Positions 57,303 through 64,000 of a stretch of DNA of 64,000 nt are shown one piece after another. Below the pieces are notes generated by a model. It had not been told where the DNA came from and did not search any database. It saw only the letters and a program-made list of their open reading frames with translations. Position numbers and translations under genes: made by a program. Source of the stretch: Omphiscola glabra (Eukaryota > Mollusca > Gastropoda > Lymnaeidae); contig OZ024794.1 of assembly GCA_964017045.1 (NCBI GenBank), positions 49,543,013-49,607,012 on the forward strand. Direction: 5' to 3'. The first letter of the stretch is position 1; each line of letters opens with the position of its first letter.

Positions 57303-57899
57303 CGGTGGTGAGGCTAGTGGATATCAGCGTCAGAGGTGGTGAGGCTAGTGGATATCAGCGTCAGAGGTGGTGAGGCTAGTGGATATCGGCTTCAGAGGTG
57401 GTGAGGCTAGTGGATATCGGCTTCAGAGGTGGTGAGGCTAGTGGATATCAACGTCAGAGGTGGTGAGGCTAGTGGATATCAGCGTCAGAGGTGGTGAGGC
57501 TAGTGGATATCAGCGTCAGAGGTGGTGAGGCTAGTGGATATCAGCGTCAGAGGTGGTGAGGCTAGTGGATATCAGCGTCAGAGGTGGTGAGGCTAGTGGA
57601 TATCAACGTCAGAGGTGGTGAGGCTAGTGGATATCAACGTCAGAGGTGGTGAGGCTAGTGGATATCAGCGTCAGAGGTGGTGAGGCTAGTGGATATCAAC
57701 GTCAGAGGTGGTGAGGCTAGTGGATATCAACGTCAGAGGTGGTGAGGCTAGTGGATATCAGCGTCAGAGGTGGTGAGGCTAGTGGATATCAGCGTCAGAG
57801 GTGGTGAGGCTATTGGATATCAGCGTCAGAGGTGGTGAGTCTAGTGGATATCAGCGTCAGAGGTGGTGAAGCTAAAGGATATCAGCGTCAGAGGTGGTG
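57303..57899 (+). repeat. 31-bp tandem repeat, 19 copies
   Basis: The unit is GGTGGTGAGGCTAGTGGATA then TCAGCGTCAGA. The last copies diverge and pass without a gap into the LINE fragment. Confidence 0.97.
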
Positions 57900-58407
57900 T
57901 CTTTCACTGCTTGATGTTGTAATAAATGGATGCCCAGAGCAAGCATCAGCATCAATGAATTTCGGACTTGTAAAGCTGGATCTCAGTAAAAATCTAAAAA
58001 TCTGGATTTGTTGCAGCATTCTCATTGTATCATTTGTGTGAGTACATCCTTCACACACCTGGGTACGACAATCGAATTCTCTTCCAATACACATCAGAAA
58101 TATATCAACCATCACAGCCTTCAAAACTGCATTCAAAACATATCTCTTTAAACTCTACTATGCTGACTGATTCCCCCCTCTGACCGTTAAACGATGCTGC
58201 TGAGTGCCGTCCATGACGTCACATGTAAATTGTTGTGGAATGGTTGGGCGAATAGACATTGGTTTTGTTTTGTTTTTTTAAATTAATGTAAGTTAATTGT
58301 TAAATTCATAATTATGTTTGTTACATTGTATGTACGGCGTTGTGAGCCCAGCCCTAGGCTGGGGTACCACGCTATAGAAAACTACCAATAACAATAATAA
58401 TAATAAT
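57900..58407 (+). mobile_element. LINE 3' end (CR1/L2-like)
   Basis: 58075-58170 reads NSLPIHIRNISTITAFK then TAFKTYLFKLYYAD and TGA, the NSLP-IR-S-FK-LKTHLF ending typical of CR1/L2-type reverse transcriptases. The 3' untranslated part contains GTGAGCCCAGCCCTAGG and GGTACCACGCTATA, and ends in an AAT-type tail (58390-58407). A second tail of this family is at 11136-11246. The left limit is uncertain. Confidence 0.85.
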
Positions 58408-58426
58408 AGAACCTGTGTGTGGTGTG

Positions 58427-58628
58427 CAGAGGCGTAGCGCAAGGGGGTGGGCAGGGGGGTACAGATGTACCCGGGCGCCAGCTAGTTAGGGGCGCCAAAA
58501 TGAGCTTGGGTATTATTTTATTGATGGGTTAGAGAGTTGAAAAAAGGAAAAGAGGGCGCTTTAAAATGAATCTTGTCCCCGGGCGCGAATCTTGTCCCCG
58601 GGCGCCAAACACTCTAGCTACGCCTCTG
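58427..58628 (+). mobile_element. hAT-type MITE, CAGAGGCGTAGC subfamily, copy E
   Basis: The 202-bp element has a perfect 8-bp duplication GTGGTGTG (58419-58426 and 58629-58636). It has ends CAGAGGCGTAGCG and CTAGCTACGCCTCTG, and a short internal duplication of GAATCTTGTCCCCGGGCGC. Confidence 0.95.
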
Positions 58629-58636
58629 GTGGTGTG

Positions 58637-59288
58637 TCGACGTCCGGGTAGGACATTTGGGGACTTTAATTAAGACATAGGGACCCTGCCTAAGACATTT
58701 GGGATTCCAGGTGAGACATTGAGACACACGGAAAATCATATGGATAAAGGGATTTAAGGAGATCCACCCAAGCTTAAAAGTACTATCATGTTTAATGAGA
58801 TGGTAAATAAATCAGCTATTTTCGTAGCCAGAAGTTCTCAGACTTACTTAGCCAGTGATTTACAAGGAAATGGAGAACCACTGATTATTATCTGAGTGAC
58901 TCTGTGATGAAAATGTCCAAATTCAACAGTAAGACTTCCAAAAAGATGAATTTCACGCATGCGTAACACAGGAGATGATTAGTTTCCTGTTCATCAATGT
59001 GGCCATATGTTCGGTGGCTTGTTAAATAAAGCCCCGACAACCCCCATGTTACTAGACGGTAGTGAAAGTTGTACGGCTTAACTGGTACACTGCATCTTTC
59101 AAGTATTTCTTTGCGTCACGATTGAGAGATAATTACCACCTGGATAGGGGATGGGGGTGGCTTTGATGGCCTACCCTTATGTGGATAGCGTTCCTGGAAT
59201 ACAAACATGGAGGTATAAAAATGGTCATAAACGCTACATGTAATTACTTTGGAAAAAAAAAATTCCGTAAATTTCCCTACATTATAAA
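58637..59288. other. Intergenic sequence, nothing recognised
   Basis: No coding exon or array is recognised. Confidence 0.4.
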
Positions 59289-59612
59289 CAATAAATACGT
59301 CACTTCCTTTTTTTCCTTCACAACTTCAACAGTTGTTTTCACTTTATTGATTTGTCTTATTAACTAACAATAAATACGTCACTTCCTTTTTTCCTTCAGA
59401 ACTTCAACAGTTGTTTTCACTTTATTGATTTGCCTTATTAACTAACAATAAATGCGTCACTTCCCTTTTTCCTTCACAACTTCAACAGTTGTTTTCACTT
59501 TATTGATTTGCCTTATTAACTAACAATAAATGCGTCACTTCCCTTTTTCCTGTACAACTTCAACAGTTGTTATGACTTTATTGATTTGGCTTATTAACTA
59601 ACAATAAATATT
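59289..59612 (+). repeat. 78-79-bp tandem repeat, four copies
   Basis: The unit contains AATAAATACGTCACTTCC, CAACTTCAACAGTTGTT and TTTATTGATTTG. Confidence 0.95.
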
Positions 59613-59740
59613 GAATAAAAATTAACATGTTTTTCGCATTAGATATTATTTCAAGAAATAGGAAAACTTGTAATGACAATGTCCATTTACTATTTACGCA
59701 ATTCTCACTTTTTTTTTTAGAGGAAAAAAATCAATTACAG

Positions 59741-60150
59741 TATGTGTAGTCCGTTGTAAATGTGCATATTGTTGTATGTGTGTAGCCCGTTGTAAATGTG
59801 CATATTGTTGTATGTGTGTAGCCCGTTGTAAATGTACATATTGTTGTATGTGTGTAGCCCGTTATAAATGTGCATATTGTTGTATGTGTGTAGCCCGTTG
59901 TAAATGTGCATATTGTTGTATGTGTGTAGCCCGTTATAAATGTGCATATTGTTGTATGTGTGTAGCCCGTTATAAATGTGCATATTTTTGTATGTGTGTA
60001 GCCCGTTGTAACTGTGCATATCGTTGTATGTGTGTAGCCCGTTATAAATGTGCATATCGTTGTATGTGTGTAGCCCGTTGTAACTGTGCATATCGTTGTA
60101 TGTGTGTAGCCCGTTGTAAATGTGCATATCGTTGTATGTCACAGTATGTG
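59741..60150 (+). repeat. 36-bp tandem repeat, 11 copies
   Basis: The unit is TATGTGTGTAGCCCGTTGTA then AATGTGCATATTGTTG. As 36 is a multiple of three, 147-residue frames stay open on both strands (Cys/Tyr-rich and Asn/Tyr/His-rich). These are regarded as artefacts. Confidence 0.97.
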
Positions 60151-60665
60151 TGGGGCAGTCTGTCCTTGGGGGTATCAAGCAACACGTTCATGAGATACAC
60201 GGTAACCGGGGCACGCTAAACTCTGAGAATAATATAACCGCTCACAAAACCTCGTGTAAAATATCCAAAACTAATAACCGTAACAAAGAGTTAGCGACAT
60301 TCCAGCTGGCACAATCCAATCGCTTCATTTTGTTTCTATAGATGGGCGAAACGGGGATAAAGAAGCAACACACTAAGAGTCTTTCCTCTCACTCGTTGTC
60401 AACGATAGACAAAGCAATTTCTATAATAAATTGGATGTCAGCACGCGCTAACAGACATAAAAATTTTTATAGAGCCGTTAACAATTTGTTTGTTGGTTTT
60501 TTTCAGGATTCCTGCCCCCACCCTCACACGTTTTAAAATTTTTTGTACCGAAATAAAATAAATAATCCTGTAATATGTTTGGTTTTTTTAAAAACTAGTT
60601 CGAACAAGTTATGTCAGTTTTTGTTTGCATGTAAGTTTGTTCCTTCATAACGTTTTATTAATATA
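60151..60665. other. Intergenic sequence, nothing recognised
   Basis: Small plus-strand frames without recognisable domains. Confidence 0.4.
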
Positions 60666-61022
60666 GGTTGACCATGTCCAGATTTTTAATTTTTTATATT
60701 TTTGTTGACCATGTCTAAATTCTGAATTCTCTATTATATAGGTTGACCATGTCTAGATTCTTAATTCTCTATTATTTATGTTGACCATGTCTAAATTCTG
60801 AATTCTCTATTATATAGGTTGACCATGTCTAAATTCTGAATTCTCTATTATATAGGCTGACCATGTCTAGATTGTTAATTCTATATTATTTATGTTGATC
60901 ATGTCTAAATTCTGAATTCTCTATTATATAGGCTGACCATGACTAGATTCTTAATTCTATATTATTTATGTTGACCATGTCTAAATTTTGAATTCTCTAT
61001 TATATAGGAAGACCGTGTCTAG
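60666..61022 (+). repeat. 38-39-bp tandem repeat, 10 copies
   Basis: The unit is TTGACCATGTCTAAATTCTG then AATTCTCTATTATATAGG. Two variants (CTAAATTCTG and CTAGATTCTTA) tend to alternate. Confidence 0.95.
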
Positions 61023-62159
61023 ATTTCACCAAATGATATTTTGATTCACCGAGGAAAGGCATTGGTCATTCTGATTTTATTTAAAGAGCAGCTAATTATA
61101 AAAAAAACAATTTAAAATGTTGGTTAAAAATTTGACACCATATCATTTCAATTGTGTTAAAAAATAATATGTACTATCAAAATGTTGATTTAAAAAAAAC
61201 ACTATAATAAATTGTGCAAAGGTTGTTGACGTTTGAATGTAATAATTACTACTGCGATGGTGGCACTACATAGTAATGGGTGGCTGAATGGTGTGCCCTA
61301 TTATAGACGGGTTGCTAAGTATTGTGCCCTAGACGGGTTGCTAAGTGATACATTACAAGCAGGGGTCGTCCATTTCCACCCCAACCCTCATCGGGCTGAG
61401 AGAGCCAATGAAAGAAAAGAAATACTTCGATGCAGTAAGTAGCCATCTTGAAGATGGCGCGAGCTGTTAATGAAAGCGGAGATGGTGTGGAGAGTTTATT
61501 CATTGCTGTACAAAGTCTGGCTGACCGGACACCGGGTCTCTAGGTCGGCGGTCCCCCAAACGAAATGGTACTTTCAGTATATCTAGACGATCCTTGGAGT
61601 ATTTCGAGATGGTCCTTGGACCTTGACGACATAGCTGAACATGGAAAAACGTGTGTGTGTGTGTGTGTGCACATTTAAAATGTGAACCTTGAATAATATA
61701 ATATCCTTGATTAATTTTGGGGGCACGGCAAAATGTTAAGGGGACCTCTGATCTAGAGAACCTAAGTAGGCATCACTTTAACAGCTAACGGTAGATAGAA
61801 CTGGCTGCTAGATCGACCCATTAAATACTATCAGATAACACTTATTTTTTTTAGCCTTTTGACTTTCTACACTTTCCGAGATTTCCTTACGACAAAAATA
61901 ATGACCACACATAAAACTCTTTGAGAAAAATAATGATATGACTTACTCTGTGGGTGAAACATCAGTTTATTGTTGAATGTATCGAAGTTATGTAAAACAG
62001 GTGTTTGATGTACCATCTATTTGATTGAACTTGAATTTATCTTGTCGACTTACAAATTTTCTGAGAGGCCTCTCAAAGAATGTGTAAATGAAGACAATCA
62101 AGATTTAATATGGTTGTAAATAACGCGTTGAAAATAGCTTCACTCACATAGCTTTTCAA
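61023..62159. other. Intergenic sequence, nothing recognised
   Basis: A GT microsatellite lies at about 61651-61668 and a small direct repeat (GACGGGTTGCTAAGT) at about 61306 and 61332. No coding exon is proven. Confidence 0.4.
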
Positions 62160-62161
62160 TA

Positions 62162-62500
62162 GGGTTTGTCATTTCTAAGACCGGAATACGTCACATCGCT
62201 TTACGTAATGTCACTATGTTTAGACAATGTTATCGTAGAACATAGCTTTGAACAATGTATTTCCGTACATGTATAGAAGTAACAATTTGTAAAATCTTTC
62301 TTAAAATAGAGTTGTAAACACGTTTTCGTCTAGGCCAAGACCCACAACGCTGGCTCACATTAACGTAGAATTACAGAAAGGTCGTTAAGAGATTATGCCA
62401 AATGGAATACCAGGATGTTGTATACATATTTTAATGGGATTGGTCAGACTGTGTGTCCGTATGCCCTATTAATATATTTCCGCCATCACATGACAAACTC
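62162..62500. mobile_element. TIR element GGGTTTGTCAT family, longer copy
   Basis: The 339-bp element has TA on both sides (62160-62161, 62501-62502). The ends GGGTTTGTCAT and ATGACAAACTC match with one change. It has about 160 bp more interior than the copy at 1488-1665. No transposase. Confidence 0.7.
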
Positions 62501-62502
62501 TA

Positions 62503-63008
62503 TACTTATTTGATCGACTTACAAAAGATGCTTCTTCAAAATAAAACATAAAACTATATAACAAGCCAATATTAGAACAACCAGATCATTTCAGTGTAAA
62601 TGTTTCTTAAAAAATTATGTTTGTCCTAGGATCCAACAGAATCTTGAAAATGTATATTCTTTAATTCGAGTAATTCCTTTAACAACAAAATCTACATCCC
62701 CTATTCGATATAATTAGAGGCACTGAAAATGTCTCTATGAAGCTTAATACGTCTGTTGAACCCAGGTTAAGAAGCCATGTTATGGTGCGATGGGTGTACA
62801 ACTGAAGCTTGTCACGGACCAGGTGAACTTCGAGCGTGATAATGTGAAGAGACAGAAGGCCTGGGTGTTGATGATAAGTTCTACCGTAACAACTCGGTGC
62901 CACACAGATCCAGCGCACAAACACACCTGTCTGTGAGCACGCAGTGGGGGGACATCCACAAACAAACATGAGCTACTGTTGTTGTTTTTTTTAAGAGCAA
63001 GTGTCGAG
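62503..63008. other. Intergenic sequence, nothing recognised
   Basis: A 96-residue minus-strand frame (62679-62969) in GC-richer DNA has no recognisable domain. Confidence 0.35.
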
Positions 63009-63213
63009 AAATAGAACAACCTAATGTGGGGGAGATGATTGGTTGAGTTATAGAACCAACAATATGGAGGATATGATTGGCGGAGAAATAAGACTACCTA
63101 ATGTGAGGTATATGATTTGTTGAGTCATTGAACTATCTAGTATAAGGGATATGATTGGTTGATTTATAAAACTATCCAACATAAGCGATACGATTGGTTG
63201 AACAATGGAATTT
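63009..63213 (+). repeat. About 43-bp tandem repeat, four to five diverged copies
   Basis: The theme GATATGATTGGTTGA, then ACTATCTAATATAAGGG, is repeated. Confidence 0.85.
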
Positions 63214-63861
63214 CCCAAATATGGTCATTGATAGATATTGGCCTGGGCATACTAATGTTTTGCTTTTGACGGAGATGGGCTTTTGTCATTGTCCAACTAT
63301 TGTCAACACACAAAAAATATTTCTACACAATATTGTGGTAGCTGTAAGGTGGATCAAAATGTATTTTTAAAGAACTTGGAGTTCGAAAAATCCTTAATAG
63401 GATCTAATCCATATTTTGGCGTCATGACTCGGCTTTAGCTGAATATAGAGAACATTTCTAATTTAACAACTTTTTTTTTTAATTCAAAGCTTTCGTTTTT
63501 AACCAAAATATAGTATTTCTCTTAATTTACAATAATTATAAAAATGTAACAAATTCCCTGCGTTCATTTGAGAGTAATCAAGTTTTATTGAGCCAGTTTT
63601 GCTGGTGAGCGACTCCCAAGGCCCGTGCCGTAGGATCGAGCTTCCTAGGCCCCCATACTCGAGGTACATCGAGATAAAAATTGTGTTTTTCTGACCTATT
63701 TGTAGGGTCACTCCATTTAACGTATCATCCTTGAGTTCTAAATAAAGCATGCATTTGGACTGGTTATAAGTGTGAAAAATTTAAGTGTGATAGGTTTCCC
63801 TGTAATGAAATTCGTTTAGACCGAGCAGTTTGTGCTCTGAAAATATGAATTTTTTTTACAT
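63214..63861. other. Intergenic sequence, nothing recognised
   Basis: An 83-residue minus-strand frame (63499-63750) has no domain I recognise. Confidence 0.35.
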
Positions 63862-63924
63862 TTGGTGTCACCCCCTGGGATGGTGTCACCCGGTGCGATC
63901 CGCATCCCCTTTGCTACGCTACTG
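63862..63924 (+). mobile_element. hAT-like remnant, right end only
   Basis: The end TTTGCTACGCTACTG resembles the CTACGCCACTG terminus of copies A-C. It is preceded by CCGGTGCGATCCGCATCCCC. No left end was found. Confidence 0.4.
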
Positions 63925-63957
63925 GTGTGATCAGTTAACTACATTAAACATTTCTCT

Positions 63958-63974
63958 CCCCCCCCCCCCCCCCC
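63958..63974 (+). repeat. Poly-C tract
   Basis: About 17 C residues. Confidence 0.9.
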
Positions 63975-64000
63975 AACCTTTCCTTCCTCGTTTTTTTCTG

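Noticed and set aside
59735..60219. Cys/Tyr-rich 12-residue repeat frame resembling a metal-binding or secreted protein
   Set aside because: The frame derives from the 36-bp repeat, and the opposite strand is equally open for the same length.
61349..61442. Possible exon ending at GTAAGT (plus strand)
   Set aside because: A donor-like site and a short open frame exist, but the encoded residues match nothing I know, and no partner exon was found.

Overview
This is animal nuclear DNA. It is AT-rich, with GT-AG introns, non-LTR retrotransposon tails, short hAT-type transposons with 8-bp target duplications, and an exceptional load of minisatellites. The repeat families and one receptor gene point to a lophotrochozoan, most likely a gastropod (perhaps a freshwater pulmonate snail). 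That placement is inference; no species can be read from the sequence.

I can establish only one gene. The 5' part of a nicotinic acetylcholine receptor subunit lies on the minus strand. Coding exon 1 (18167-18212) holds the start codon and signal peptide. Exons 2 (17588-17745), 3 (2174-2218) and 4 (1751-1860) encode the extracellular ligand-binding domain through loop A. The exons join in frame at consensus splice sites to give 119 codons plus two bases. Exons 3 and 4 have the lengths usual for this family (45 and 110 bp). Exon 5 and the rest of the gene lie beyond the left edge. Introns 1 and 3 are 421 and 313 bp, but intron 2 is 15,369 bp and full of tandem arrays and transposon copies. Two upstream ORFs precede the start codon.

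From about 18.3 kb to 64 kb no protein-coding exon could be supported. This part holds about 25-30 tandem arrays with units of 6-79 bp, many near 30-36 bp. Across the whole window I count about 15.7 kb of tandem repeat, roughly a quarter of the sequence. The most structured are a 1.5-kb array at 23.7-25.2 kb with a 177-bp higher-order repeat, a 30-bp array at 49.0-49.9 kb framed by 35-bp inverted repeats, and a 34-bp array at 44.8-45.3 kb with six TGACGTCA palindromes. Most long open frames in the window are by-products of arrays whose unit length is a multiple of three.

Transposon remains fall into several groups. Four short hAT elements with CAGTGGTTCTCAACC-type ends resemble the SPIN family known for horizontal transfer. 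Five have CAGTGGCGTAGC or CAGAGGCGTAGC ends. Two have TA-flanked GGGTTTGTCAT ends. There are 3' ends of at least four LINE copies, one with an intact C2H2 zinc-finger frame. A further dispersed family has three copies, one of which hosts a 620-bp CCAG/CCAC expansion. A 110-nt hairpin lies at 10.9-11.0 kb.
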